Assembly: GCF_026015985.1 (NCBI RefSeq)
Contig: NZ_CP110389.1
Location: forward strand, 620,001 to 684,000
From: Rhodopseudomonas sp. P2A-2r
GTDB lineage: Bacteria > Pseudomonadota > Alphaproteobacteria > Rhizobiales > Xanthobacteraceae
Length of the DNA: 64,000 nucleotides
Reading direction: 5' to 3'
Of this stretch, positions 8,808 to 19,250 are shown one piece after another (positions within the stretch are counted from its first letter, which is position 1; the number at the start of each line of letters is the position of its first letter). The translations under genes were made by a program, and so were the position numbers. The notes under the pieces were generated by a model. It worked only from the letters and a program-made list of their open reading frames with translations. It searched no databases and was not told the origin of the DNA.

Positions 8808-10184
8808 ATGGCTGTTGAAGCTTCCTCCCCAACCATGTTCTCGCCATGGCCCGACCGGCTGCGCCATTCCGCCATCATCCTGCTCTCGGCGGGGCTGGCG
8901 CTGGTCGCGCTGGTGGTGTTCGGCGAGCTGTCGCCGACCCGCGCCGGCATCGTGTTCGCCTGCATTGCCGCGTCCGCGCTGGTGCCGTGGCGGCTGCACG
9001 ATGCGGTCGCGTCGCGCGAGGAAGTGCTCGGCGTCAATCCGGTGGAAGCCCCGGCGGTCCGTGCGATCATCGCCGGCATGCCGGATCCCGCAGTGCTGCT
9101 CGACCGGGCCGGCCGCGTCATCCACCTCAATACGGCCGCCGCCCAGCTTGCCCCGGCGCTGCGCAAGAACGAACTGGCGCAGTTCGCGCTGCGCTCCCCG
9201 GAGATCATCACCGCACTGCGCGAGGCCATCGCCAGCACCGAGCCGCGCCGCGCCACCTATCTCGATCACGTCCCGGTCGATCGCTGGATGGAATTGATCG
9301 TGACGCCGCTGTCGGTGCCGACCGCCTTCGGCGGCGCCGACACCTGCATGCTGATGACCTTCCACGACCAGACGCCGCTGCGCCGGGTCGAGGAAATGCG
9401 CGCAGATTTCGTTGCCAATGCCAGCCACGAGCTGCGCACGCCGCTGGCGGCGCTGTCCGGCTTCATCGACACCTTGCAGGGGCCGGCGAAAGACGATGCC
9501 AAGGCCCGCGAGCGCTTCCTCGGCATCATGCACACCCAGGCCACGCGAATGGCGCGGCTGATCGACGACCTGTTGTCGCTGTCGCGGGTCGAACTCTCGG
9601 CCCATGTCCGGCCGGATACGCTGGTCGACCTGCTGCCGATCATCCGCCAGGTCGGTGACGGGCTGGAGCCGCTGGCCGCCGAACGCAGCGTCCGCATCGA
9701 GATGGATCTGCCGGGCGACCCCGTCATGATCGCCGGCGACCGCGAGGAGCTGCTGCGGCTGTTCGAGAACCTGATCGAGAATGCGCTGAAATACGGTGCG
9801 TCCGGCGGCCAGGTGCTGGTCTCCGTGGCGCCGTCGACATCGCCCGAGGGGGCGCCGGAGATGCGGGTCGCGGTGCGTGATTTCGGTCCCGGCATCGCGC
9901 CGGAACATCTGCCTCGGCTCACCGAACGGTTCTACCGGGTCGACGTCGGCGACAGCCGTGCGCAGGGCGGCACCGGGCTCGGATTATCTCTGGTGAAACA
10001 TATTCTTAACCGTCATCGCGGCCGGCTTTTGATCGAAAGCGTGCCGAAGAATGGCGCCACTTTTACGGCCGCTTTTCCCCAGGTGAAGACTCCTCTACGC
10101 CATAAATTGACGCAATTTCAAAGGGTTGGCGCTGTCATCCAACTGTCACTGAACCATCATAAAAGGTCAGTCGACCAGCCCTAA
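8808..10184 (+). CDS. phoR: Phosphate-regulon sensor histidine kinase PhoR
   Basis: 458 residues from ATG 8,808 (an in-frame ATG at 8,718 would overlap the previous gene by 56 bases). Two N-terminal membrane segments (about 20-60) are followed by a PAS-like region (about 85-190). The H-box is ASHELRTPL with H207, the N-box LIENALKYG, and the ATP lid VRDFGPGIAPEH with GGTGLGLSLV. It phosphorylates PhoB and is held inactive by PstSCAB-PhoU when phosphate is ample. It heads the pst-pho cluster. The last ~20 codons contain the Pho box of the pstS promoter, so the 3' end is both coding and regulatory. Confidence 0.93.
   Translation: MAVEASSPTMFSPWPDRLRHSAIILLSAGLALVALVVFGELSPTRAGIVFACIAASALVPWRLHDAVASREEVLGVNPVEAPAVRAIIAGMPDPAVLLDRAGRVIHLNTAAAQLAPALRKNELAQFALRSPEIITALREAIASTEPRRATYLDHVPVDRWMELIVTPLSVPTAFGGADTCMLMTFHDQTPLRRVEEMRADFVANASHELRTPLAALSGFIDTLQGPAKDDAKARERFLGIMHTQATRMARLIDDLLSLSRVELSAHVRPDTLVDLLPIIRQVGDGLEPLAAERSVRIEMDLPGDPVMIAGDREELLRLFENLIENALKYGASGGQVLVSVAPSTSPEGAPEMRVAVRDFGPGIAPEHLPRLTERFYRVDVGDSRAQGGTGLGLSLVKHILNRHRGRLLIESVPKNGATFTAAFPQVKTPLRHKLTQFQRVGAVIQLSLNHHKRSVDQP
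10132..10149 (+). promoter_or_regulatory. Pho box upstream of pstS
   Basis: CTGTCAT-CCAA-CTGTCAC is two 7-base direct repeats with a 4-base spacer, matching the PhoB binding unit (11-base period). It lies within the 3' end of phoR and ~96 bases upstream of the pstS ATG, with an AT-rich CATAAAAG about 10 bases downstream as a possible -10 region. Confidence 0.85.
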
Positions 10185-10244
10185 ACGGGCGGCGTGAGCA
10201 AGATCGGGCGCGTCCGGCGCCTAGCTCAGCAGATGGAGACCATC

Positions 10245-11255
10245 ATGAAATTCCTCAAGGCAATCGTCGTTGCCGGCCTGGTGGCCGCATCGACGTCGGC
10301 ATTCGCTGCCGACATCACCGGTGCGGGCGCGACCTTCCCGTTCCCAATCTATTCGAAGTGGGCTGACGCCTACAAGAAAGAGACCGGCAACGGCCTCAAC
10401 TACCAGTCGATCGGCTCCGGCGCCGGCATCAAGCAGATCCAGGCCAAGACCGTGACCTTCGGCGCCACCGACGCGCCGCTCAAGGCCGACGCGCTCGAGA
10501 AGGACGGCCTCGTCCAGTGGCCGATGGTGATGGGCGCGATCGTCCCCGTCGTGAACCTCGAAGGCATCAAGTCGGGCGAGCTGGTTCTGTCCGGCGAGCT
10601 GCTGGCCGACATCTATCTCGGCAAGGTCAACAAGTGGGACGACGCTGCGATCGTCAAGCTGAACCCGAAGCTGAAGCTGCCCTCGGCCGCCATCACCGTG
10701 GTTCGTCGTTCGGACGGTTCGGGCACCACCTTCAACTTCACCGATTACCTCGCCAAGGCCTCCGCCGACTGGAAGACCAAGGTCGGTTCGGGCACCGCCG
10801 TCGAATGGCCGGTTGGCGTTGGCGCCAAGGGTAATGAAGGCGTTGCCGGCAACATCAGCCAGACCAAGAACGCGATCGGCTACGTCGAATACGCTTACGC
10901 CAAGCAGAACAAGCTGACCTATGCCGCGCTGATCAACAAGGCCGGCAAGACCGTGCAGCCGACCATCGCTGCCTTCCAGGCTGCCGCGTCGAACGCCGAC
11001 TGGGCCAAGGCTCCCGGCTACTACGTGATCCTCACCGACCAGCCCGGCGAAGCTTCCTGGCCGATCACTGCCGCGACCTTCATCCTGATGCACAAGACCC
11101 CCGCGGACAAGGCTGCCTCTGCCGAAGCCGTCAAGTTCTTCAAGTGGGCGTTCGAGAAGGGCGACAAGATGGCCGAAGAGCTCGACTACATCCCGATGCC
11201 CGAGCCCGTGGTCAAGCTGATCGAGAAGACCTGGTCGGCTGATATCAAGAGCTGA
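10245..11255 (+). CDS. pstS: Phosphate ABC transporter, periplasmic binding protein PstS
   Basis: 336 residues from ATG 10,245, with GGAG 7 bases upstream; longer in-frame GTG and ATG starts lie before it but put the signal peptide inside the protein. The signal peptide ends at AFA (residue 21), leaving mature [15 protein letters not shown]. Phosphate-binding stretches include [16 protein letters not shown] and [13 protein letters not shown]. PstS captures phosphate in the periplasm and hands it to PstCA. It lies directly downstream of a Pho box and before a stem-loop that could set PstS output above that of the membrane subunits. Confidence 0.95.
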   Translation: MKFLKAIVVAGLVAASTSAFAADITGAGATFPFPIYSKWADAYKKETGNGLNYQSIGSGAGIKQIQAKTVTFGATDAPLKADALEKDGLVQWPMVMGAIVPVVNLEGIKSGELVLSGELLADIYLGKVNKWDDAAIVKLNPKLKLPSAAITVVRRSDGSGTTFNFTDYLAKASADWKTKVGSGTAVEWPVGVGAKGNEGVAGNISQTKNAIGYVEYAYAKQNKLTYAALINKAGKTVQPTIAAFQAAASNADWAKAPGYYVILTDQPGEASWPITAATFILMHKTPADKAASAEAVKFFKWAFEKGDKMAEELDYIPMPEPVVKLIEKTWSADIKS

Positions 11256-11267
11256 GCTGAACTCGAC

Positions 11268-11308
11268 GTTCCGGGGCGCGAGCAGATTACTGCGAGCGAC
11301 CCCGGAAC
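11268..11308 (+). terminator. Stem-loop between pstS and pstC
   Basis: GTTCCGGGG (11,268-11,276) pairs with CCCCGGAAC (11,300-11,308); partly complementary inner bases (CGAGCAG / CTGCGAGCG) extend the stem. No T-run follows, so this is more likely an mRNA-stabilising or attenuating hairpin than a full terminator. A further short repeat (CCGGCTTCGCCGG) lies at about 11,377-11,389. Confidence 0.55.
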
Positions 11309-11443
11309 CTCAAGATGCTCAGAACATTTCGGGCTTCCCCGCCACTCCAATCGGGGTGGCTGGGGCCTGCGCCATCCGGCTTCGCCGGCTGTCGCATCCC
11401 GGAATGACAGTTAGACTGGCGTAACAACAGACAGGGGAATGGC

Positions 11444-12442
11444 GTGGCAGATATGGCTGTTCAGAGTTCATCGATGGAAGCTGCTGGACCTTACGACCGC
11501 GCCAAGGCCCTGAGCGCCTTCAAGTTTGGCGATGTCGCCTTCTACTGGGCGACGCGGGCCTGCGCGATGTCGGTGCTGCTGATCCTCGGCGGCATCATCC
11601 TGTCGCTCATTGCCGGCGCCTGGCCGGCGATGAAGGAATACGGCTTTGCCTTCCTGTGGACCGCGCGCTGGGCGCCGTCCGCCGATCCGCCGGTGCTCGG
11701 CGCGCTTGGCCCGATCTACGGCACGCTGATCACCTCGGTCATTGCCATGGCGATTGCCATCCCGGTCGGCCTCGGCATCGCGATCTTCCTCACCGAGCTG
11801 TGCCCGCAGTGGCTGCGCCGCCCGATCGGCATGGCCGTCGAGCTGCTCGCCGGCATTCCCTCGATCATCTACGGCATGTGGGGCTTCTTCGTGCTCGGCC
11901 CGTTCCTGGCCAACCACGTGCAACCCTTCATGATCAACACGTTCGAAGGCGTGCCGGTCCTCGGCACCATTTTCGCCGGTCCGCCGTCCTATCTCAGCCT
12001 GTTCAACGCCGCTTTGATCCTCGCCATCATGGTGCTTCCGTTCATCACCTCGATTTCGGTGGACGTGTTCAAGACCGTGCCGCCGGTGCTCAAGGAGGCC
12101 GCCTACGGCGTCGGCTGCACCACCTGGGAAGTCGTCCGCAACGTCGTCATCCCCTACACCCGTGTCGGCGTGATCGGCGGCGTTATGCTGGCGCTCGGCC
12201 GCGCCCTCGGCGAGACCATGGCGGTGACCTTCATCATCGGCAACTCGTTCAAGATCTCCGGTTCGGTGTTCGGGCCCGGCACTACTATTTCGGCGGCGAT
12301 CGCCAGCGAATTCGCCGAAAGCGACGGGTTGCATCAGTCAGGCCTGATCCTGCTTGGCCTGCTGCTGTTCGTGCTGACGTTCTTCGTGCTGTCGGGCGCG
12401 CGCCTGATGCTGATGCGGCTTGAGAAGAAGGCGGGCAACTAA
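11444..12442 (+). CDS. pstC: Phosphate ABC transporter permease PstC
   Basis: 332 residues starting at GTG 11,444 with GGGG a few bases upstream. It has six membrane segments, the first near residue 45 ([16 protein letters not shown]), and the permease coupling motif [21 protein letters not shown] followed by [10 protein letters not shown]. PstC forms the inner-membrane channel with PstA. It is separated from pstS by 188 bases containing a stem-loop, and pstA begins 1 base after its stop, showing tight coupling. Confidence 0.94.
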   Translation: MADMAVQSSSMEAAGPYDRAKALSAFKFGDVAFYWATRACAMSVLLILGGIILSLIAGAWPAMKEYGFAFLWTARWAPSADPPVLGALGPIYGTLITSVIAMAIAIPVGLGIAIFLTELCPQWLRRPIGMAVELLAGIPSIIYGMWGFFVLGPFLANHVQPFMINTFEGVPVLGTIFAGPPSYLSLFNAALILAIMVLPFITSISVDVFKTVPPVLKEAAYGVGCTTWEVVRNVVIPYTRVGVIGGVMLALGRALGETMAVTFIIGNSFKISGSVFGPGTTISAAIASEFAESDGLHQSGLILLGLLLFVLTFFVLSGARLMLMRLEKKAGN

Positions 12443-12443
12443 C

Positions 12444-13289
12444 ATGAACCCGATTTACGCCCACCGCCGGCGGATCGACATGACGATCCGTACGCTGTGC
12501 TTCGCCGCCGCCCTGTTCGGCGTCAGCTGGCTGGCGATGATCCTGTTCACGCTGTTCACCAACGGCCTCGCCGGCATCAGCGTGCAGATCTTCACCCAGA
12601 ACACGCCGCCGCCCGGCTCGACGGAAGGCGGCCTGCTCAACGCCATCGTCGGCTCGATCATCATGACGGTGATCGGCGTCGGCATCGGCGCGCCGCTCGG
12701 CCTGCTGGCCGGCACCTATCTCGCCGAATACGGCAAGAACGACCGGCTCACCGACGTGATCCGCTTCATCAACGACATCCTGCTGTCGGCGCCGTCGATC
12801 ATCATCGGCCTGTTCGTCTATGGCGCGGTGGTGGTGCCGATGGGCGGCTTCTCGGCCTTCGCCGGTGCGCTGGCGCTGGCGGTGATCGTCATCCCCGTGG
12901 TGGTGCGCACCACCGAGGACATGCTCGGCCTGGTGCCCAACCCACTGCGCGAGGCGGCCTCGGCGCTCGGCCTGCCGCGCTCGCTGGTGATCCGCCGCAT
13001 CGCCTATCGTGCGGCCCGCGCCGGCCTCATCACCGGCGTACTGCTGGCGACGGCCCGCGTCGCCGGCGAAACGGCACCGCTGCTGTTCACCGCGCTGAGC
13101 AACCAGTTCTTCAGCCTGGATCTCACCAAGACCATGGCCAACCTGCCTGTGACCATCAACAACTTCGTGCAAAGCCCCTACGAATACTGGAAGCAGCTCG
13201 CCTGGAGCGGCGCCCTGATCATTACCTTGACCGTACTTGCCCTGAACATTGGTGCACGCATTCTCGGCGCCGAGAGGACAACCAAATGA
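12444..13289 (+). CDS. pstA: Phosphate ABC transporter permease PstA
   Basis: 281 residues from ATG 12,444; AAGG lies upstream and an earlier in-frame TTG would overlap pstC. It has six membrane segments. The coupling helix reads [21 protein letters not shown], then [15 protein letters not shown], the usual PstA signature. Together with PstC it forms the transmembrane pore for phosphate. Its stop overlaps the pstB start (ATGA). Confidence 0.94.
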   Translation: MNPIYAHRRRIDMTIRTLCFAAALFGVSWLAMILFTLFTNGLAGISVQIFTQNTPPPGSTEGGLLNAIVGSIIMTVIGVGIGAPLGLLAGTYLAEYGKNDRLTDVIRFINDILLSAPSIIIGLFVYGAVVVPMGGFSAFAGALALAVIVIPVVVRTTEDMLGLVPNPLREAASALGLPRSLVIRRIAYRAARAGLITGVLLATARVAGETAPLLFTALSNQFFSLDLTKTMANLPVTINNFVQSPYEYWKQLAWSGALIITLTVLALNIGARILGAERTTK

Positions 13290-14110
13290 GTGAGCTTTCG
13301 ATTTCCACCAGCGTTCCCGGCGTTGCAGTGCCGCCCTCGGCGGTGCAGGGCGACGAGCGGCCCAAGGTCAGCGTGCGCGACCTCAATTTCTATTACGGCG
13401 AGCATCACGCGCTGAAGCATATCAACCTCAACCTGATCGCCAACAAGGTCACGGCCTTCATCGGCCCGTCGGGCTGCGGCAAGTCGACCCTGCTGCGCAT
13501 CTTCAACCGCATGTACGACCTCTACCCCGGCCAGCGCGCCGAGGGCCAGGTCATGCTCGACAGCCAGAACGTGCTCGACCCCAAGCTCGACCTCAATCTG
13601 CTGCGCGCCCGGGTCGGCATGGTGTTCCAGAAGCCGACCCCGTTCCCGATGACCATCTACGAGAACATCGCCTTCGGCGTGCGCCTGTACGAGAAGATCT
13701 CCAAGTCGGAGATGGACGGCCGGGTCGAGAAGGCGCTGCGCGGCGGCGCGCTGTGGAACGAGGTCAAGGACAAGCTCAACGCCTCCGGGCTCAGCCTGTC
13801 CGGCGGCCAGCAGCAGCGCCTGTGCATCGCCCGCACCATCGCGGTGCGGCCGGAAGTGATCCTCTTCGACGAGCCGTGTTCGGCGCTGGATCCGATCTCG
13901 ACGGCGAAGATCGAGGAGCTGATCGACGAGATGAAGGACGAGTACACCATCGCCATCGTCACGCACAACATGCAGCAGGCCGCGCGCGTCTCCGACTCCA
14001 CGGCCTTCATGTATCTCGGCGAGCTGATCGAGTTCGGTCCCACGAACAAGATCTTTACGTCGCCGACCGATCGTCGCACCCAGGATTACATCACTGGCCG
14101 TTTCGGCTGA
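13286..14110 (+). CDS. pstB: Phosphate ABC transporter ATP-binding protein PstB
   Basis: 274 residues. Walker A is GPSGCGKST (about 60-68), the signature is LSGGQQQR, Walker B is [12 protein letters not shown], and the switch His is in IVTHNMQQA. The first ~25 residues, before [13 protein letters not shown], are a variable extension common in PstB. It supplies ATP energy to PstCA and takes part in phosphate signalling to PhoR through PhoU. Start ATG overlaps the pstA stop; phoU follows after 25 bases. Confidence 0.95.
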   Translation: MSELSISTSVPGVAVPPSAVQGDERPKVSVRDLNFYYGEHHALKHINLNLIANKVTAFIGPSGCGKSTLLRIFNRMYDLYPGQRAEGQVMLDSQNVLDPKLDLNLLRARVGMVFQKPTPFPMTIYENIAFGVRLYEKISKSEMDGRVEKALRGGALWNEVKDKLNASGLSLSGGQQQRLCIARTIAVRPEVILFDEPCSALDPISTAKIEELIDEMKDEYTIAIVTHNMQQAARVSDSTAFMYLGELIEFGPTNKIFTSPTDRRTQDYITGRFG

Positions 14111-14135
14111 CGCGCATCGCGCGAGAGGATTGATT

Positions 14136-14852
14136 ATGGCTTTTGAACATACGACGAAGGCATTCGACGGCGACCTGCAGGAACTGACCCGGCTCGTCGC
14201 CGAGATGGGCGGACTGGCGGAGCGCCAGATCACCGATTCCGTCGACGCGCTGGTCCGGCGCGACGTCGAACTCGGCTTGCGCGTGGTCGCCGCCGATCAG
14301 GAAATCGACCAGATGCAGCGCGACATCGAGGAGCGCGCGGTGCTGACCATTGCCCGGCGCCAGCCGATGGCGGTCGACCTGCGCGAGATCGTCGGTGCGA
14401 TGCGCGTCGCCACCGACGTCGAGCGCATCGGCGACCTCGCCAAGAACATCGGCAAGCGCGTCAACGCGCTCGACAGCGATTTCCATCCGCTGAAGCTGAT
14501 CCGCGGCCTCGAGCACATGACCAATCTGGTGCAGTCGCAGGTCAAGGCCGTGCTCGACGCCTATGCCGCGCACGATCTGCCCGCAGCAATGGCGGTGTGG
14601 AAGGGCGACGAGGAGATCGACGCGATCTGCACCTCGCTGTTCCGCGAGCTGCTGACCTACATGATGGAAGACCCGCGCAACATCTCGTTCTGCATCCATC
14701 TGATGTTCTGCGCCAAAAACATCGAGCGGATCGGCGATCACGCCACCAATATCGCCGAGACCGTGTTCTACATGATCGAGGGCCAGCAGATCCTCGATAA
14801 GCGCCCCAAGGGCGACATGACCAACTTCGCCACTGCTCCCGGCAATACGTAA
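14136..14852 (+). CDS. phoU: Phosphate signalling regulator PhoU
   Basis: 238 residues from ATG 14,136 with GAGAGGA at ideal spacing; the TTG two codons earlier is unlikely. It shows two repeats of the PhoU three-helix unit with metal-binding ExxxD-type segments: VATDVERIGDLAKNIGKR and AKNIERIGDHATNIAETV. PhoU mediates inhibition of PhoR by the Pst transporter when phosphate is plentiful. It is positioned between pstB and phoB in the same operon. Confidence 0.95.
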   Translation: MAFEHTTKAFDGDLQELTRLVAEMGGLAERQITDSVDALVRRDVELGLRVVAADQEIDQMQRDIEERAVLTIARRQPMAVDLREIVGAMRVATDVERIGDLAKNIGKRVNALDSDFHPLKLIRGLEHMTNLVQSQVKAVLDAYAAHDLPAAMAVWKGDEEIDAICTSLFRELLTYMMEDPRNISFCIHLMFCAKNIERIGDHATNIAETVFYMIEGQQILDKRPKGDMTNFATAPGNT

Positions 14853-14864
14853 GGTACACCGCAT

Positions 14865-15569
14865 ATGAACGCACGCATTCTGGTGGTTGAGGACGAAGAA
14901 GCGCTGACCACGCTGCTGCGTTACAACCTCGACGCCGAAGGCTATGACGTCGAGACGGTGGCGCGCGGCGATGACGCCGATACGAGGCTGAAGGAAAGCG
15001 TGCCCGACCTGGTGGTGCTGGACTGGATGCTGCCCGGCCTGTCCGGCATCGAGCTGTGCCGAAGGCTGCGGGCGCGGCCCGAGACCAAGGCGTTGCCGAT
15101 CATCATGCTCACCGCGCGCGGCGAAGAGAGCGAACGCGTTCGCGGTCTCGCCACCGGCGCCGACGACTACATCGTCAAGCCGTTCTCGGTGCCGGAGCTG
15201 CTGGCGCGGGTGAAGGGGCTGTTGCGCCGTGCATCGCCCGAGCGCCTTGCCACCGTGCTGGCGTTCGGCGACATCGAACTCGACCGCGACAAGCGCCGCG
15301 TCGCGCGTTCCGGCCGACCGATCGATCTCGGTCCGACCGAATACCGGCTGCTCGAATTCTTTCTGGAGCATCCCGGCCGGGTGTTCAGCCGCGAGCAGTT
15401 GCTCGACAGCGTCTGGGGGCGCGATATCTACATCGACGAGCGCACCGTGGACGTTCACATCGGCCGCTTGCGCAAGCTGCTCAATCCCGGCGGCGAGCAG
15501 GACCCGATCCGCACCGTCCGCGGCGCCGGCTACGCGCTGGATGACCGCTTCGACAAGGCGGCGGAGTAG
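14865..15569 (+). CDS. phoB: Phosphate-regulon response regulator PhoB
   Basis: 234 residues. The N-terminal receiver domain has acidic pocket E9-D10-E11, phospho-acceptor D53 (VVLDWMLPG), T83 and K105 (YIVKPF). The C-terminal OmpR-type winged helix contains GPTEYRLLEFFLEHPGRVFSR and ERTVDVHIGRLRKLL. It binds Pho boxes such as that at 10,132. It is 12 bases downstream of phoU and ends the operon; a palindromic repeat separates it from convergent gcrA. Confidence 0.95.
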   Translation: MNARILVVEDEEALTTLLRYNLDAEGYDVETVARGDDADTRLKESVPDLVVLDWMLPGLSGIELCRRLRARPETKALPIIMLTARGEESERVRGLATGADDYIVKPFSVPELLARVKGLLRRASPERLATVLAFGDIELDRDKRRVARSGRPIDLGPTEYRLLEFFLEHPGRVFSREQLLDSVWGRDIYIDERTVDVHIGRLRKLLNPGGEQDPIRTVRGAGYALDDRFDKAAE

Positions 15570-15587
15570 TTTCTTCGGAGATTTTCG

Positions 15588-15735
15588 GTGTTCCCCGGAC
15601 GCGGTGCACTGCGCCGCGTGAGCGGCGTGGTGCGCCGCAGATCCGGGGTCCCGGTTGTTTGCTGGAAAGAAGAAATCGGGATCCCGGATCTGCGGAGCGG
15701 CATAAAGGATGCCGCACCGCGTCCGGGAAACCAGA
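15588..15735. repeat. Palindromic dispersed repeat, copy 2
   Basis: Nearly the same as copy 1 at 216-357: CCCCGGACGCGGTGCACTG at the left, CCGCACCGCGTCCGGG at the right, with CGCAGATCCGGGG and CCCGGATCTGCGG inside. It exactly fills the gap between convergent phoB and gcrA. Confidence 0.85.
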
Positions 15736-16245
15736 CTACCTGATCGGCTTCGGTGCCTGCCGACGGCGGTCGCTTGCCGGCTGGTAGGCGATGCGCGAGT
15801 GGTGCGCGCAATAGGGCAGGCTCTGCAGGGCCTTGCCGCCGCAGAAGTAGAATTCCGGATTGCTGGGATCGCCGATCGGCCAGTGGCAGGTCGCCTCGTT
15901 GAGCTGCAGCAGGCTCAGCCGCTGCGCCATCGGCACCACATTGTCATAGGTGACCGGATCCGGCTCGACTTCGACTTCGAAGGCGTGGGCCAGCGCGGTG
16001 TTGCCGCGGGCCACCGGACGCGTAACCCGCATCATGTGCTGGGCCGGACGCGCCTTGCGCGGACGCGGCGCCGCCGAGGTCGGGCTCTTGGCACGGCCGG
16101 ACAGGCCGAGGCGGTGGACTTTGCCGATAACCGCGTTGCGCGTCACATTGCCGAGCTCTGCGGCGATCTGGCTGGCCGACAGGCCGCCTTCCCAGAGCTT
16201 CTTCAGTTGCTCGACGCGATCGTCGGTCCAGGTTATTACCGTCAT
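15736..16245 (-). CDS. gcrA: Cell-cycle regulator GcrA
   Basis: 169 residues. The N terminus, WTDDRVEQLKKLWEGGLSA then SQIAAELGNVTRNAVIGK and VHRLGLSGR, is the GcrA DNA-binding helix-turn-helix that reads GANTC-methylated promoters. The C-terminal CHWPIGDPSNPEFYFCGG and PYCAHH segment is the sigma70-binding part. GcrA is an alphaproteobacterial transcription co-activator working with the methyltransferase CcrM. The gene stands alone. Its upstream gap carries several GANTC sites, consistent with cell-cycle control. Confidence 0.93.
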   Translation of the reverse strand: MTVITWTDDRVEQLKKLWEGGLSASQIAAELGNVTRNAVIGKVHRLGLSGRAKSPTSAAPRPRKARPAQHMMRVTRPVARGNTALAHAFEVEVEPDPVTYDNVVPMAQRLSLLQLNEATCHWPIGDPSNPEFYFCGGKALQSLPYCAHHSRIAYQPASDRRRQAPKPIR

Positions 16246-16292
16246 CGCACTCTTCCCTTCGTGTCGCGCCGGCCGATGTCAGGCAGCGCAGC

Positions 16293-16556
16293 GACTCCAG
16301 CGTCACAAAAATCCCTGCAGTCCGAATCCCTTAGCGCTCGCCGGGCGCAAAAATTGCGACCGGACGTTTACGCCGAACACTGGACCGTAGTGGAACACAA
16401 TCGCGCACGATATGTCGTACCCGATAGATCAGAAGCTACAATATGCCGTGACTCTGGCGCAAGAGTCAGGCATCGCGCGTCCACATCCTTGTGCTTGCAA
16501 AACAGAGAAATCGGTTTTTTGTGCGATTCTGTCATCAGGGAAACGCACCCGGACTC
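16293..16556. promoter_or_regulatory. GANTC cluster in the gcrA-argD gap
   Basis: Six GANTC sites occur within the 513-base gap: 16,293, 16,324, 16,450, 16,463, 16,525 and 16,552. Two of them form the arms of TGACTCT-N6-AGAGTCA at 16,449-16,468. CcrM methylates GANTC, and GcrA responds to it, so these may control gcrA. No other gene was seen in the gap. Confidence 0.5.
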
Positions 16557-16621
16557 CAATAGTTGCCTCGATCGTCGGGGCCGTCACCGGAATACTACGG
16601 GGTTTCCGCGGTGCGCCGAGG

Positions 16622-16649
16622 TTGACAGCCACCGCCGTCACCATAGAAT
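16622..16649 (+). promoter_or_regulatory. Sigma70-type promoter for argD
   Basis: TTGACA (16,622-16,627), a 16-base spacer, then TAGAAT (16,644-16,649). The predicted start, near 16,656, is about 100 bases upstream of the argD ATG and coincides with the foot of a perfect hairpin. Confidence 0.65.
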
Positions 16650-16656
16650 AATGCCC

Positions 16657-16682
16657 ACGTGCCGCCTGGAAAGGCGGCACGT
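16657..16682 (+). promoter_or_regulatory. Perfect hairpin at the 5' end of the argD leader
   Basis: ACGTGCCGCC-TGGAAA-GGCGGCACGT is a 10-bp stem with a 6-base loop, followed by TTCGTTT. It lies right at the predicted transcription start. It could protect the mRNA 5' end, or terminate transcripts arriving from upstream. The rest of the leader (16,683-16,758) shows no other clear structure. Confidence 0.6.
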
Positions 16683-16758
16683 TTCGTTTCCGGGGTAGGT
16701 TGTCCGATCTCGCACAGGCGCGTTCGCCCAGTCACCCGAAGTTCCGATCGGATTGGTT

Positions 16759-17973
<1,215 letters not shown>

Positions 17974-17977
<4 letters not shown>

Positions 17978-18900
17978 CCAAAGCGCTGCGGCATTTCCTC
18001 GACCTCAACGAGGTGCCCACCACGGAACTGCGAAAGATTCTCGATGCCAGCGTTGCCATCAAGGCGAAGCTGAAGAGCAGCGACAAGCGTGACCGGCCGC
18101 TCGAGAACAAGACCCTGGCGATGATCTTCGAGAAGCCCTCGACCCGCACCCGTGTGTCGTTCGAGGTCGGCATGCGTCAGCTCGGCGGCGAGGTGGTGAT
18201 GCTGACCGGCGCGGAAATGCAGCTCGGCCGCGGCGAGACCATCGCCGACACCGCGCGCGTGCTGTCGCGCTTCGTCGACATCATCATGATCCGCATCCTC
18301 AGCCATGACTCGCTGCTTGAGTTGGCCGAATTTGCCACCGTGCCGGTGATCAACGGCCTGACCCGGAAGTCGCACCCCTGCCAGGTGATGGCCGACGTCA
18401 TGACCTTCGAGGAGCATCGCGGGCCGATCAAGGGCCGCACCATCGCCTGGACCGGCGACGACAACAACGTGCTGATGTCGTGGGCGCACGCGGCGGAGCG
18501 CTTCCAGTTCAGGCTCAACGTGGCGACGCCGCCGGAGCTCGCGCCGAAGAAGCCGTTCCGCGACTGGATCAAGGCGACCAACGCGCCGATCGTGCTCGGC
18601 ACCGATCCCGACGCCGCGGTGCGCGACGCCGACTGCGTGGTCACCGACACCTGGTTCTCGATGGGCGACAAGGACGGCGAGACCCGCCACAACCTGCTGA
18701 AGCCCTACCAGGTCAATGCACGGCTGATGGGCCTGGCGAAGCCCGATGCCATCTTCATGCACTGCTTACCGGCGCATCGCGGCGACGAGGTCACCGACGA
18801 GGTGATCGACGGCCCGCAGTCGGTGGTGTTCGACGAAGCCGAAAACCGCCTCCACGCCCAGAAGGGCATCCTGGCCTGGTGCCTCAACGCGGTGGCGTAA
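17974..18900 (+). CDS. argF: Ornithine carbamoyltransferase
   Basis: 308 residues, the normal size. Carbamoyl-phosphate binding is by STRTR (56-60) and HPCQ (134-137), ornithine binding by [10 protein letters not shown], and the catalytic Cys is in MHCLPAHRG. It makes citrulline from ornithine and carbamoyl phosphate. The start overlaps the argD stop (ATGA), so argD-argF is one transcription unit. A hairpin with a T-run 100 bases downstream is the likely terminator. Confidence 0.95.
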
Positions 18901-18939
18901 GGCGAAGCTACAGCCGATCTAGTTGTTTGCCGGTGCGGT

Positions 18940-19200
18940 TCTATCGTCCCCTCTCCCCGCGCGCGGCGCAGCCGCGCGAAGGTGGGAGAGGGTGGCATAG
19001 GCGGCCTTCGGCCGCCGTTTTTCGAAATAACGCCGATGCGAAGCATCGGCTATACGAAGTCCGCGACGGGAGAGGGGGCGACGCCGCACACTCTGCAGAA
19101 GCGGCCCCCTCTCCCGGCCGCGCTGGCGCGCGTCCACCCTCTCCCGCCTGCGCAGCTGCGCTGCTTGGGGGAGAGGGGAAGGAAGAGACGCGCCACTTTT
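18940..19200. repeat. Array of palindromes containing the argF terminator
   Basis: Several inverted motifs follow each other: CCCCTCTCCCC with GGGAGAGGG, GCCGATGC-GAA-GCATCGGC, GAGAGGGGGC with GCCCCCTCTC, and CCCTCTCCCGCC with GGGGGAGAGGGG. This is a BIME-like non-coding block between argF and hslO. No gene was seen in it. Confidence 0.65.
19000..19022 (+). terminator. Rho-independent terminator of argDF
   Basis: GGCGGCC-TTC-GGCCGCC followed by GTTTTT. A 7-bp GC-rich stem with a 5-T run, 100 bases after the argF stop. Confidence 0.75.
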
Positions 19201-19250
19201 TCCCGCCGCAAAACCTTTCGATCCGGCCCCATCGCCCCCAAATAGGCTCC

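Noticed and set aside
7544..9908. Two long minus-strand frames (399 and 387 residues)
   Set aside because: They mirror the YbhN-like and phoR genes; the sense frames have clear motifs and the antisense ones do not.
11268..11308. A full rho-independent terminator after pstS
   Set aside because: The stem is good but no T-run follows, and pstCAB must be transcribed through it.
14091..15458. A 455-residue minus-strand frame
   Set aside because: Shadow of phoU and phoB.
18480..19250. The hslO frame extended upstream through argF
   Set aside because: It overlaps argF out of frame and crosses a palindrome array; ATG 19,251 starts the recognisable Hsp33 domain.
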